Shown here one piece after another: positions 43,704 to 52,337 of a stretch of DNA of 64,000 nucleotides. The position numbers and the translations under genes were made by a program. Source of the stretch: Arthrobacter sp. M2012083 (GTDB lineage Bacteria; Actinomycetota; Actinomycetes; Actinomycetales; Micrococcaceae); contig NZ_AKKK01000002.1 of NCBI RefSeq assembly GCF_000281065.1, positions 62,001-126,000 on the forward strand. Reading direction: 5' to 3'. Below the pieces are notes generated by a model. That model saw only the letters and a list, made by a program, of their open reading frames with translations. It did not search any database and was not told the DNA's origin. Numbering within the stretch: position 1 is the stretch's first letter; every line of letters starts with the position of its first letter.

Positions 43704-43759
43704 GGGGGCTACTTTCTTGGGGAAGAAGGGGATGTTGGGGACTATCTCCTTCAAGAACT

Positions 43760-43778
43760 TTAGGTTAGCCAAGCCTAA
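43760..43778 (-). promoter_or_regulatory. DtxR/IdeR-type iron box before fbpA
   Basis: TTAGGTTAGCCAAGCCTAA matches the consensus TTAGGTTAGCCTAACCTAA at 17 of 19 positions and is itself nearly palindromic. It lies 57 bases upstream of the fbpA ATG. Reading is the same on either strand apart from two central bases. Confidence 0.9.
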
Positions 43779-43843
43779 GCTCCAATACCGGAGGGCCTAC
43801 CGAGCGCGAGTCAGGAAGATTGTTACGTCGACACCGGCAAGTG

Positions 43844-43998
43844 ACGCTACCCGAGGGAGGTGAGCGAGCGTCCCACCCAAACCCGAGGGACGTGAGCGAG
43901 CGACCCACCCAAACCCTCGGGACGTGAGCGAGCGTCCCGCCCAAACCCTCGGGAGGTGAGCGAGCGACCCACCCAAACCCGAGGGACGTGAGCGAGCG
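43844..43998. repeat. 32-bp intergenic tandem repeat, about 4.5 copies
   Basis: TGAGCGAGCG recurs at 43861, 43893, 43925, 43957 and 43989, exactly 32 bp apart, with partial units at both ends. Units hold GGGACG-TGAGCGAG-CGTCCC, which can form a hairpin, and alternate CCCGAGGG with its complement CCCTCGGG, so longer stems can form across units. The array lies directly after the bkdC-type stop codon and before the fbpA promoter. It is not a CRISPR because there are no unique spacers. Confidence 0.9.
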
Positions 43999-44006
43999 TT
44001 TGGGGG

Positions 44007-45509
44007 CTACATGTCTGCGAGCGCGCCGCCCGGGTTTTCGATTGCGTCGGCGACGTACCTGAGGAAGCCGGCAGCGGTTTCGCCGTCGCACACGCGGTGG
44101 TCGAAGGCCAGGGTCAGCTCGGTGACCTTGCGGACGGCCAGCTCACCGTTGACCACCCAGGGCTTGTCGATGATGCGGCCCACGCCGAGCATCGCAACCT
44201 CTGGGTAGTTGATGATCGCGGCCGAGCCGTCCACACCGAACACGCCATAGTTGTTCAGCGTGAACGTGCCTGAGCCGAGTTCGGTGGGGGTTGCCTTTCC
44301 GTCACGGGCGACGGCGGTGAGGCGGCGGATCTCTGCGTCCAGTTCGCGGGCACTCAGTTGGTGCGCGTTCCGGACGGACGGGACTACGAGTCCGCGGTCG
44401 GTCTGGGCAGCGAAGCCGAGGTTGATGCCGTCGAAGCCAACGATTTCCTGCGAGCCATCCGAAGCAGTCTCAAAGCGTGTGTTCAGGGCCGGATACTTTT
44501 TTAACCCAGCCGTGACAAAACGAGCGATGAAGGCCAGCAGGCCCGGGGTATCGTGCGGTGCACGCTTCTTGAGCCCGGCACGCATCTCCAGGAGCGCGGT
44601 CGCGTCCACGTCCACCCATACGGTGGCTTCCGGAATCTCAGAGCGGCTGCGGGTCATGTTCGCGGCCACGGCCTTGCGGACCCCACGGACAGGCGTCCGC
44701 GCCGAGACAGCCAAGCCAGTCCGGCTATCGACGGCACCTGAGTCAGCAGACGCAGCAGCACCAGCAGAGACAGGAGCAGGAACCGGTGCAGGAGCAGCAG
44801 GTGCAGCAGGAGCCTCCGGCGCAGAAATAGCCGCCTCCACATCCCGTCGCATGATCAACCCGCTGGCACCGGAGCCTTCAATCGCGTCGAGGGAAACACC
44901 GTGGTCGCGTGCCATCTTGCGGACCAGCGGCGAGATGACAGCACTGAGCTTGCCGGGAATGCGCGTCCCAGCAACGGCAGGCTCCATCACCGGTTCAGCA
45001 GCAGGAGCAGCAGCAAAAACAGGAGAATCGACGACGCCGACACTCGCCTTCCGCGGGCGGGTCCGGCCACCGGTTACTCCCCCAGGCGTACCGTAACCAA
45101 TCAGCACGTTGCCGGAGCCGGCCTTCTCCTCGGTCCGGTAGGTCTCGGCAGCAGCTTCAACAGCCGGCGAAACGTCAAGACCCGACGACACCGGCGAAGG
45201 ATCCACAGAACCAGCCGGAACAGGAGCAGGAGCCGCGGCAGCGGGCGAACCGGTGGAAGAACCAGCGCGAGCTATCGAGATCAGCGGCTTGCCGACGTCG
45301 AGCGTTTGGCCTGCTTCACCGTGCAGCTCGGCAACTGTGCCGGCGTACGGCGAGGGCACCTCAACCATGGACTTGGCGGTCTCAACCTCGGCGATGGGCT
45401 GGTCAACTACGATCTCGTCACCCACTGCAACGAGCCAGTTCACCAGTTCGGCCTCGGTGAGGCCCTCCCCCAGGTCGGGCAGTTTGAAGACCTGCATATC
45501 TGAGCTCAT
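44007..45509 (-). CDS. Branched-chain 2-oxoacid dehydrogenase E2 (dihydrolipoamide acyltransferase)
   Basis: About 500 residues from the ATG at 45509, with GGAGGACTG upstream. The lipoyl domain has the lipoylated Lys near residue 46 (VETAKSMVEVPSPYAG). A Pro/Ala-rich linker leads to a peripheral-subunit-binding domain (SPLVRKMARDHGVSLDAIEGSG), another Ala/Pro-rich linker (APAAPAAPAPVPAPVSAG) and the catalytic domain ending with FDHRVCDGE, the active-site His/Asp motif. It moves the acyl group from lipoamide to CoA. Its start overlaps the E1beta stop region. A gene for E3 is not in this window. Confidence 0.9.
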   Translation of the reverse strand: MSSDMQVFKLPDLGEGLTEAELVNWLVAVGDEIVVDQPIAEVETAKSMVEVPSPYAGTVAELHGEAGQTLDVGKPLISIARAGSSTGSPAAAAPAPVPAGSVDPSPVSSGLDVSPAVEAAAETYRTEEKAGSGNVLIGYGTPGGVTGGRTRPRKASVGVVDSPVFAAAPAAEPVMEPAVAGTRIPGKLSAVISPLVRKMARDHGVSLDAIEGSGASGLIMRRDVEAAISAPEAPAAPAAPAPVPAPVSAGAAASADSGAVDSRTGLAVSARTPVRGVRKAVAANMTRSRSEIPEATVWVDVDATALLEMRAGLKKRAPHDTPGLLAFIARFVTAGLKKYPALNTRFETASDGSQEIVGFDGINLGFAAQTDRGLVVPSVRNAHQLSARELDAEIRRLTAVARDGKATPTELGSGTFTLNNYGVFGVDGSAAIINYPEVAMLGVGRIIDKPWVVNGELAVRKVTELTLAFDHRVCDGETAAGFLRYVADAIENPGGALADM

Positions 45510-45511
45510 GG

Positions 45512-46612
45512 TCAGTCCTCCCATTGAAGGTCGTCGACGGCGTCGAGGATGCGGTCGACGCTTGGCAGGTAGTAGTGCTCCAGCTTGGGAGACGGGAACG
45601 GGACGTCGAAGCCGGTCACGCGAAGGATTGGCGCGGCGAGGTAGTGGAACGCCCGTTCCTGGACGCGGGCCACGATCTCGGAGGACACGGACGCGAATCC
45701 GTGGGCCTCGGCGATCACGACGGCGCGTCCCGTCTTGCGTACGGACGCGCAGACGGTTTCGTCGTCGAAGGGGACGAGGGTTCGGACGTCGATGACTTCA
45801 AGGGATCGGCCCTCTTCGGCGGCGGCCGCAGCTGCGGCGAGTGCGGTGGGGACGGACGGACCGTAGGCGATGAGTGTCGCGTCCGTGCCGGGACGGGCAA
45901 CAGCTGCGCGGCCCTCGGTGGAGGTACCGGCGTCGTGCTCTGCTCGCAGGGCACCCAGGTCAACTTGGTCCTTTGACCAGTAGAGCTTCTTGGGTTCCAT
46001 GAACATCACGGGGTCATCGGAGTCGATGGCTTCGCGGAGCATGCGGTAGCCGTCGGCCACGGTGGCCGGGGTGTAGACCTTCAGGCCGGCAGTGTGGGCG
46101 TAGTAGGACTCGGAGGAGTCGCAGTGGTGCTCCACTCCCCCGATGCCGCCGGCGTAGGGAACACGGATGACCATGGGCATTTTGAGCTTGCCCTTGGTGC
46201 GGTTGTGCATTTTGGCTACGTGGCTGACGATCTGCTCGAAGGCCGGGTAGGCGAAGGCGTCGAACTGCATTTCGATGACGGGGCGCATGCCGTTGATGGC
46301 CATACCCACAGCCATGCCCACGATCCCGGATTCGGCCAGCGGAGTGTCGAAGCAGCGCTGTTCGCCGAACTCAGCCATGAGGCCGTCGGTGATGCGGAAG
46401 ACGCCGCCCAACATGCCCACGTCCTCGCCGAATACCAGGACGGAGGAATCGGCGCGCATGGCGTCGGCCATGGCGGTGTTGAGCGCCTTGGCCATGGTGA
46501 GGCTCTGCGGGCCGGTGGCTTCGGCAGTGGCCGCGGCGGAAGCGGCTGCGCTGGCGGTGGCTGCGCTGACGTTGGCTGTGGTGGTGCCGGTGGCACTGGT
46601 GGTGACGGTCAT
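45512..46612 (-). CDS. 2-Oxoacid dehydrogenase E1 component, beta subunit
   Basis: 366 residues. The first ~37 residues are an unusual Ala/Thr/Ser-rich tail (TSATGTTTANVSAATASAAA), which is probably flexible. The core has SVLVFGEDVGMLGGVFRITDG, DTPLAESGIVGMAVGMA and VIRVPYAGGIGGVEHHCDS, all typical of E1beta of the branched-chain/acetoin type. With E1alpha it forms the thiamine-diphosphate-dependent decarboxylase. It overlaps the upstream alpha-subunit gene by four bases (ATGA). Confidence 0.92.
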   Translation of the reverse strand: MTVTTSATGTTTANVSAATASAAASAAATAEATGPQSLTMAKALNTAMADAMRADSSVLVFGEDVGMLGGVFRITDGLMAEFGEQRCFDTPLAESGIVGMAVGMAINGMRPVIEMQFDAFAYPAFEQIVSHVAKMHNRTKGKLKMPMVIRVPYAGGIGGVEHHCDSSESYYAHTAGLKVYTPATVADGYRMLREAIDSDDPVMFMEPKKLYWSKDQVDLGALRAEHDAGTSTEGRAAVARPGTDATLIAYGPSVPTALAAAAAAAEEGRSLEVIDVRTLVPFDDETVCASVRKTGRAVVIAEAHGFASVSSEIVARVQERAFHYLAAPILRVTGFDVPFPSPKLEHYYLPSVDRILDAVDDLQWED

Positions 46613-47835
46613 TTTGCGCTCTCCGTTCCGTGATTTTCGGCGTTGCCGGTGCTTTCGGCGCGGGCGAGTTCGCTGGCGAGCAGTTCCGACTGCTCTTTCA
46701 GCTGCGGGGTTTGCTTGGCGAAGACGTACTTGAAGAGATCCAGCGGCTGCACCGGAACGTCCTCCCCCAGGCCTTCGCGGAGCTGAGTGGCCACGGCTTC
46801 GGCATGCGAGGCGATCCGCTCATTGGCGGAATCGTCCAGCAGTCCCTTATCCGTGAGGTAGGACTTCATGCGCGTCAGCGGATCCTTGGCCTGCCATTCG
46901 GCAACCTCGCTGTCCGGACGGTAGCGGGTGGCGTCGTCGGCGTTGGTGTGGGCCTGCATCCGGTACGTGTGGGCCTCGATGAGCAGCGGTCCGGAGCCTT
47001 CGCGGGCCAGCTTCACGGCACGGTCCATCACGGCGAGTAGCGCGACGAGGTCGTTGCCGTCAACGCGTTCACCGGCCATGCCGTAGCCAACAGCCTTGTG
47101 GGCCAGCGACGGTGCCACGGACTGGTGGCTGAGCGGTACGGAGATGGCGTACTTGTTGTTCTGCACGAAGAAGATGACGGGCAGGTGAAAGACGGCGGCG
47201 AAGTTCAGTGCCTCGTGGAAGTCGCCTTCGCTGGTGGCGCCATCGCCGCACATGGCCATGACTACGGTGTTTTCACCGCGGAGCTTGGCAGCGTGGGCAA
47301 CGCCGACGGCGTGCAGCAGCTGGGTGGTCAGAGGGGTGCACTGGATGCCGACGTTGTGCTCTGTGGGATCGTACCCGCCGTGCCAGTCGCCGCGGAAGAT
47401 GGTCATCACCTCAACGGGGTCCACCCCGCGGGTCATGACGGCGACGGCGTCACGGTAGGTGGGGAACAGCCAGTCACCTTCGCTGAGGCACATGGCAGCT
47501 GCAACCTGGCAGGCTTCCTGGCCGTGGCTTGAGGGGTAGACGGCCATGCGGCCCTGCCGGACCAGCGCAGAGTTCTGGTCGTTCACGCGGCGTCCGACGA
47601 CGAGCTGCTCGTAAGCGGCCATCAGTTCAGCGTCGCTGGGGGTGGGGTACTCGTGGCCGGGTTCGGTGCCCTGCTCGTCATGGGAGCGGAGGGTGCCATC
47701 CGGGTTCACCATTTGGATCTGGTGCCGGGCGGGGAGCATGTAGTCCTCAACGCTGATGCCGAATTTTGTCCGAACGTCAGCAGCTTGGTCCTCTACAGCC
47801 GTTTCCGGCGCAGAGTGGTCTGCGTGGATCGTCAT
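46609..47835 (-). CDS. 2-Oxoacid dehydrogenase E1 component, alpha subunit
   Basis: 408 residues. The thiamine-diphosphate motif GDGATSEGDFHEALNFAAVFHLPVIFF...NNKYAIS is split here as GDGATSEGDFHEAL and the terminal NNKYAIS; both are intact. RHQIQMVNPDG and GQEACQVAAAM precede it, and a C-terminal HTNADDATRYR loop carries residues for E1alpha/beta contact. Together with E1beta and E2 it should act on branched-chain 2-oxoacids, because a Lrp-type gene lies divergently upstream as in bkd loci; pyruvate is the other possible substrate. Confidence 0.9.
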   Translation of the reverse strand: MTIHADHSAPETAVEDQAADVRTKFGISVEDYMLPARHQIQMVNPDGTLRSHDEQGTEPGHEYPTPSDAELMAAYEQLVVGRRVNDQNSALVRQGRMAVYPSSHGQEACQVAAAMCLSEGDWLFPTYRDAVAVMTRGVDPVEVMTIFRGDWHGGYDPTEHNVGIQCTPLTTQLLHAVGVAHAAKLRGENTVVMAMCGDGATSEGDFHEALNFAAVFHLPVIFFVQNNKYAISVPLSHQSVAPSLAHKAVGYGMAGERVDGNDLVALLAVMDRAVKLAREGSGPLLIEAHTYRMQAHTNADDATRYRPDSEVAEWQAKDPLTRMKSYLTDKGLLDDSANERIASHAEAVATQLREGLGEDVPVQPLDLFKYVFAKQTPQLKEQSELLASELARAESTGNAENHGTESAK

Positions 47836-47946
47836 TGGTCCGTCCTTCTCTAGCCACTATGTGCTTCCAGTATGTTCCCCGGCTCTGTTTCGTATCCAGC
47901 TTTCCGCTGAATCATGGAAGCCCTTGCCTAAACTGGGTAATCTGAA

Positions 47947-47998
47947 AGACGAATTGCAATTGTGAGCTGGGTAACGTGCCTGTGCTGTAGACGAATTG
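47947..47998. promoter_or_regulatory. Candidate Lrp operators between bkd operon and its regulator
   Basis: AGACGAATTG occurs at 47947-47956 and again at 47989-47998, 42 bp apart (four helical turns). The first copy runs into the perfect palindrome AATTGCAATT (47952-47961). The spacing and the low GC of the sites fit binding of a multimeric Lrp-type protein in the 171-base divergent gap. The assignment is by pattern only. Confidence 0.45.
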
Positions 47999-48006
47999 GA
48001 GAGCCA

Positions 48007-48471
48007 GTGAGCGAGGCCGAGGCGGAGCAGACCGCCGTACCGCTGGACAGTGTGGACCGGGACATCATCCGCGAGCTGACAACCGACGGGCGTATGTCCA
48101 TCACGCAGGTGGCGGAGAACGTCCACATCAGCCGCGCCCACGCGTACACCCGGATCGCCCGGCTCACCGGCGAGGGCGTGCTGACCAAGTTCACGGCGCT
48201 GGTGGATCCCATCAAAGCGGGCCTTCGGTCGTCGGCTTACGTGACGTTAAAAGTTCAGCAGCACTCGTGGCGCGAACTGAAGGAACAGCTGCGGGCCATC
48301 CCGGAGATTCACCACATCGCTTTGGTGGGCGGCGACTTCGACGTCATCCTCCTGGTCCGCGCCACAGACAACATCCACCTCCGCCGCGTCATCTTCGACC
48401 AACTGCAATCCATGGACGGCATCCTGGACACCCAAACCTTCCTGGTGTTCGAGGACGTAGATACCCGGTGA
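48007..48471 (+). CDS. Lrp/AsnC-family regulator, probable bkd regulator
   Basis: About 154 residues from a GTG at 48007 with GGAGAG upstream; the longer frame from 47962 has no good site and overlaps the proposed operator. The N-terminal winged helix has LDSVDRDIIRELTTDGRMSI and QVAENVHISRAHAYTRIARL. The C-terminal RAM domain (AYVTLKVQQHSWRELKEQL, IALVGGDFDVILLVRATDN) binds amino acids and makes octamers in this family. It is divergent from the E1alpha gene, as BkdR is in other bacteria, so branched-chain amino acids or oxoacids are the likely effectors. It overlaps the next gene by four bases (GTGA). Confidence 0.88.
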   Translation: MSEAEAEQTAVPLDSVDRDIIRELTTDGRMSITQVAENVHISRAHAYTRIARLTGEGVLTKFTALVDPIKAGLRSSAYVTLKVQQHSWRELKEQLRAIPEIHHIALVGGDFDVILLVRATDNIHLRRVIFDQLQSMDGILDTQTFLVFEDVDTR

Positions 48472-49016
48472 CGTTCAAACGAAAGCTCGCCTGGACGTTG
48501 GTGGCTTGCGTCCTGGCGGGTGTCCTGTGGCTGATTGCCGCCTTCCAGCTCTTCCACAACCCACCCCACGCGACTCCCCAGCGAACCGACGCGATTGTTG
48601 TCCTTGGCGGCATGAGCAACGAACGGCTCCCGGTGGGCCTCGAGCTTCGGGACCAGCTGGGCATCGAAGACTTGGTGGTGATCACCACCGGTCTGCCGGC
48701 CAACGCCGGCTCGGATGAGTTTTGTGAAGAGCACGACGGCGTCACTCACCTGGACTGCTTCCGTCCGGACCCGCTGAACACCAGGGGCGAGGCGTCGCGG
48801 CTGCGCGACCTTGCCGCTGAGCGCGGGTGGGCGTCCGTGACTGTGGTGACGTCCGACTACCACGTTCAACGGGCCGGCACCCTGATGAAGCAATGCATCG
48901 CAGCCGACGTGCAGATGGTAGGAACCGAGCCGCAGCTCTCCCCCGCTGGTTGGGTGTGGCGGTTCGTGGTGGAAACTGGCGGCTTGATGGATGTGTGGGT
49001 GCGGCCTGAGTGCTAG
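48468..49016 (+). CDS. YdcF-like (DUF218) protein
   Basis: 182 residues from a GTG that overlaps the regulator stop. A single N-terminal membrane helix (TLVACVLAGVLWLIAAFQL) is followed by the DUF218 core: RTDAIVVLGGM, LVVITTGLPANAGSDE, NTRGEASRL and VTVVTSDYHVQRA. The family includes SanA/ElyC-type proteins linked to envelope integrity, but their reaction is not settled. The coupled arrangement with the Lrp-type regulator is unusual and may only reflect local compaction. Confidence 0.8.
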   Translation: MTFKRKLAWTLVACVLAGVLWLIAAFQLFHNPPHATPQRTDAIVVLGGMSNERLPVGLELRDQLGIEDLVVITTGLPANAGSDEFCEEHDGVTHLDCFRPDPLNTRGEASRLRDLAAERGWASVTVVTSDYHVQRAGTLMKQCIAADVQMVGTEPQLSPAGWVWRFVVETGGLMDVWVRPEC

Positions 49017-49496
49017 GTGCTATGTGGGATAGCGTCGGGCTAGCGCCGTGCCGCGCGATTGCGGCATTTAGGAGTTGCTGGGCGTGGGCGTGCATGGCGC
49101 TGTAACGGAGCGTGTTGGCTTGGGCCGACCCCGATGTGACGCTTCGGATAGACGTTCCCCCGAGGCAGGCAAAGAAGAGTATTTGCCAAGTGACGGAGGC
49201 CCCGTACGATCCAGGCAGACAATTACTGGTCGCTAAGTACGGCCTCGAAGGTTGAATTTTAGAGTTTGATCACGCTCAGAGATCTCAAGGCACGAACGCC
49301 ATGTGAGTCACCCGCCGTTTGGATAGCCTTCGCTGCCGTCCAACATACGAAGCCGTCATTTTGTGTCATGTGCTGAACGAACATGAAACATTCGTGACAC
49401 CGACGACCGCTACAATGATCAGGACTCGTACGCTGGATGTGGCCGGGAAGCGCCTGCTGACTAAAGCACGACCGCAAAAACAAGGGGACCCAGACT
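49017..49496. other. Non-coding region upstream of the exopolysaccharide locus
   Basis: No convincing gene is present in these 480 bases. GAGGCCCCGTAC (49196-49207) and GTACGGCCTC (49237-49246) form an imperfect inverted repeat. At 49261-49279 AGAGTTTGATCACGCTCAG closely resembles the 5' end of 16S rRNA, with no rRNA following. GTGTCATG and CGTGACAC at about 49362-49400 are another possible inverted pair, and TACAAT at 49411-49416 could be a -10 for the autokinase gene, with AAGGGGA at about 49480 as its ribosome binding site. Confidence 0.5.
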
Positions 49497-51005
49497 TTGG
49501 AAATTCGTGACTACTTGAGCGTTCTTAGGCGCAACTGGATTCTGATAACGGCGCTGACGCTCTTGGGGCTACTTTGTGCAGGCATAGCAACTGTGCTCAT
49601 CAAACCCACTTACACGTCTGAGACGCAGCTTTTTGTTGCCATTCAGAACTCGGGGTCCGTGCAGGAACTTCAGCAGGGAAACACGTTCAGCCAGGCGCGC
49701 GTGCAATCGTACGTTAAAACCGCAACTACACCTGTGGTTCTTCAACCAGCTATTGACAGTCTTGGCTTGGATGAAACACCGGTCCAGTTGGCATCAAGAA
49801 TCAAGGCGACCACAGACCTCAACACAGTTCTCATCAACATCTCGGTGACGGACCAATCACCCGTTCAGTCGGCAGCAATTGCTCAGGCTGTAGGCGACAG
49901 TCTCATCCGGACCGTCGAGAATCTCGAAAAACCCTCCACTGACGGTGTTTCACCGATCCGGCTGTCTATCGTTACGCCCGCTGTGGCCCCAGCCCAGCCC
50001 TCCGCGCCCAATGTCCGTGTGAACTTGGCCGTTGGGCTACTTCTCGGTCTGGCTGTGGGCCTCGGAACCGCCCTTCTGAGGTCGACCTTGGATAGCAGAA
50101 TCCGCGGTGAGGCTGACCTGCGTCGAGTCACTACCGCCCCTGTTCTTGGTGGAATTTCCTTCGATCCTCAGGCGGCTAAGACACCGCTTTTGACACAGTC
50201 GGCGACGCAATCTCACCGCTCAGAGTCCTTTAGGCAGCTCCGCACTAATCTCCAGTTCGCCAACGTCGGTGGCAAAACGAAAACAATCCTCGTCACGTCC
50301 TCGGTGCCCGGAGAGGGCAAGAGTACTACCGCTACCAACTTGGCCATTTCTTTGGCGCAGGCCGGCAGGACCATTTGCATTATTGACGCTGACCTCCGAC
50401 GACCGATGATCAACACATATCTCGGCCTGGACAGGAACGCAGGACTAACAACTGCCCTGGTCGCTGAGGCCGACGTAGCGGATCTTTTGCAGCCTTGGGG
50501 CGACGATAACTTGTACGTGCTCACGTCGGGGCAGATCCCTCCCAATCCGAGTGAACTTCTCGGCTCAGAGGAAATGCAGCAACTCCTGCTGCGACTCGGT
50601 CAGTCGTTTGACACGATAATTATCGATGCGCCGCCGCTTCTACCTGTCACGGACGCTGCAGTGCTTTCGCAGTATGTTGATGGTGTTGTCATGGTGGTCG
50701 GCGCGCAAAAACTGACCCATCATGTCCTTCAGAAGTCCCTTCAATCGTTGGAGATGGTAGGGGCTAGACTGCTGGGCGTTGTCCTCAACCGTCTGCCCAC
50801 GAAGGGCCCCGACGCATACGCGTACAGTTACACGACCTACGACGCCACGGAGATCCGGGAATCCAACCGGACGGCGCGCAATAATCGACGCAAAGCTTCA
50901 GAAGCTGCGCCTGACGCACAAGTTTCAGCAGGGCGTAGACTCCTCGTCGGCGGCGATCCGGAAGACGCCGACATCTATGCGCGTACAAGCCGCCGTCCTG
51001 AATAG
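49497..51005 (+). CDS. Chain-length regulator fused to bacterial tyrosine autokinase (Wzz/BY-kinase)
   Basis: 502 residues from a TTG with AAGGGGA upstream. The Wzz-type domain has membrane helices at about 14-36 and 175-195 around an extracytoplasmic coil. The kinase domain carries Walker A SSVPGEGKST at about 268-277 (K275), Walker A' IIDADLRRP (about 295-303) and Walker B IIIDAPP (about 374-380). A Tyr cluster at about 441-448 (YAYSYTTY) is the expected autophosphorylation tail, followed by a long basic C-terminus. Such kinases set polymer length and control export. The gene opens the exopolysaccharide locus. Confidence 0.92.
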   Translation: MEIRDYLSVLRRNWILITALTLLGLLCAGIATVLIKPTYTSETQLFVAIQNSGSVQELQQGNTFSQARVQSYVKTATTPVVLQPAIDSLGLDETPVQLASRIKATTDLNTVLINISVTDQSPVQSAAIAQAVGDSLIRTVENLEKPSTDGVSPIRLSIVTPAVAPAQPSAPNVRVNLAVGLLLGLAVGLGTALLRSTLDSRIRGEADLRRVTTAPVLGGISFDPQAAKTPLLTQSATQSHRSESFRQLRTNLQFANVGGKTKTILVTSSVPGEGKSTTATNLAISLAQAGRTICIIDADLRRPMINTYLGLDRNAGLTTALVAEADVADLLQPWGDDNLYVLTSGQIPPNPSELLGSEEMQQLLLRLGQSFDTIIIDAPPLLPVTDAAVLSQYVDGVVMVVGAQKLTHHVLQKSLQSLEMVGARLLGVVLNRLPTKGPDAYAYSYTTYDATEIRESNRTARNNRRKASEAAPDAQVSAGRRLLVGGDPEDADIYARTSRRPE

Positions 51006-51110
51006 CGCTGGCCACCTACGGCCGGCTAATTCGAGCACGGCAACAGGTTTGTCAGGAAGCCACGTGATGCCCTGGAGAATAACCTTCGATGACACGCCGG
51101 TCGGTGGCCA

Positions 51111-52322
51111 GTGACCAGGCGAAAAATAGCAGGTCAATTTTTATGGGTGTCTGCTGGCCGGGTACTTGGAGCACTCCTACAGACCGTTACATTCGTCCTC
51201 GTGGCCCGTAACGCCGGACCCGTGGAATTTGGGCTACTCGGAGCTGCCTTTGGCATTGCTACCGTAATCCAAACAGGCTTTGATTTTGGACTTTCCACAT
51301 TGATCGTCCGAGAACGAGCTTCCGAAAAGCACAATCCCCTAGTCACGGATGCTCTGAAACTGGCTGATGTAAACGCCCTCTATCTGTCGGCTGCTGCTGC
51401 AGTGCTCCTCCTTGTGGCTGGGATCTTGTTGAACCCAGTATTTTTCATGATGCTCCCCCTGGCTGTCTGGGTTGGCGCTGAGCGGCAGGCGGACACATGG
51501 CTTGGCGTCCCGTTGGCGGACGGCGACGCCAAGGTCAACACAGTTAATCTCGTCCTTCGCAGGACGGCTGCCCTTGGCCTCTACTCAGCAATGGTTGCCC
51601 TCAATGTCTCAGCCATCCTTGCGTTTTCTGTGTCACTGGCGATGGCTTCCCTCGCGTCGTCTGTTGCCGTCAGGCGATACGTGGCGGGCCTAATCATGGT
51701 TCGTAGGGTTGAGCATGGCCGCCAACATATTCTTTCGATTGCCCGCCCATACTGGATAAACTCCCTGGGAACTCAGGCCCGAAACTTGGATTCAGCGATA
51801 GTCTCTGCTGTGGCTGGCCCTTTTCAAGCAGGGCTCTACGGCGTAGCCAGTAGAACGACAGGGCCAATGCGGATTCTGTCCACATCCTTGGCTACGGTCA
51901 TCTTGCCTGCTGCGGCTAAGGCGAGTCCACGGGGCATCCGTCGCTTGGTCGCACTTACCCTTGGCGTGTGCTTGTGTTTAGGTATCCTCTACTCGGCGAT
52001 CATACTTATTGCCCCGTGGCTTGTCGTTACGTTTTTGGGTGAAGCCTATAGTGGTGCAGTAGTACCCATACAACTAGCAATCGGTGGACTCGTATTTGCA
52101 GCCGCTGCATCCCTATTCGGGTCAATACTTCAAGGTGTGGGAAAACAAAAGTTTGTGGCAAAAACTGCAGTTGGCACGACCGTTGTATGCCTTTTGGGCG
52201 CATCAGTGGGATCAGTTCAGTTTGGTGCTATCGGGGCCGCCACAGGCCTTGCCGCATCGTTCACATTTCAGGCCTTAATCCTTGCGATCGGTATACTCGC
52301 CTGGTTCAGACAGCGCGCCTAA
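51111..52322 (+). CDS. Polysaccharide flippase (Wzx/MATE-like)
   Basis: 403 residues from a GTG. About twelve membrane helices are visible (VLGALLQTVTFVLVARNAGP, AYSGAVVPIQLAIGGLVF). The layout is that of oligosaccharide flippases of the polysaccharide-synt/MVF type, which turn lipid-linked repeat units across the membrane. RVLGALLQ-FVLVARNAGPVEFGL near the N-terminus is the best-preserved part. It follows the autokinase by about 105 bases and precedes the pyruvyltransferase by 15, so it belongs to the same transcript. Confidence 0.85.
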   Translation: MTRRKIAGQFLWVSAGRVLGALLQTVTFVLVARNAGPVEFGLLGAAFGIATVIQTGFDFGLSTLIVRERASEKHNPLVTDALKLADVNALYLSAAAAVLLLVAGILLNPVFFMMLPLAVWVGAERQADTWLGVPLADGDAKVNTVNLVLRRTAALGLYSAMVALNVSAILAFSVSLAMASLASSVAVRRYVAGLIMVRRVEHGRQHILSIARPYWINSLGTQARNLDSAIVSAVAGPFQAGLYGVASRTTGPMRILSTSLATVILPAAAKASPRGIRRLVALTLGVCLCLGILYSAIILIAPWLVVTFLGEAYSGAVVPIQLAIGGLVFAAAASLFGSILQGVGKQKFVAKTAVGTTVVCLLGASVGSVQFGAIGAATGLAASFTFQALILAIGILAWFRQRA

Positions 52323-52337
52323 CTTCCTGAGGAAAAG

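Noticed and set aside
43844..43998. CRISPR array
   Set aside because: Units are contiguous 32-bp repeats without unique spacers, and no cas genes are present.
48267..48467. N-terminal extension of the YdcF-like protein
   Set aside because: This part overlaps the Lrp-type gene in another frame and is Pro/His/Arg-rich; a GTG at 48468 overlapping the Lrp stop gives a normal membrane helix at the N-terminus.
49017..49260. A gene or insertion-sequence remnant before the exopolysaccharide locus
   Set aside because: Short frames on both strands have no recognisable transposase motif; only an imperfect inverted repeat is seen, without target duplication.
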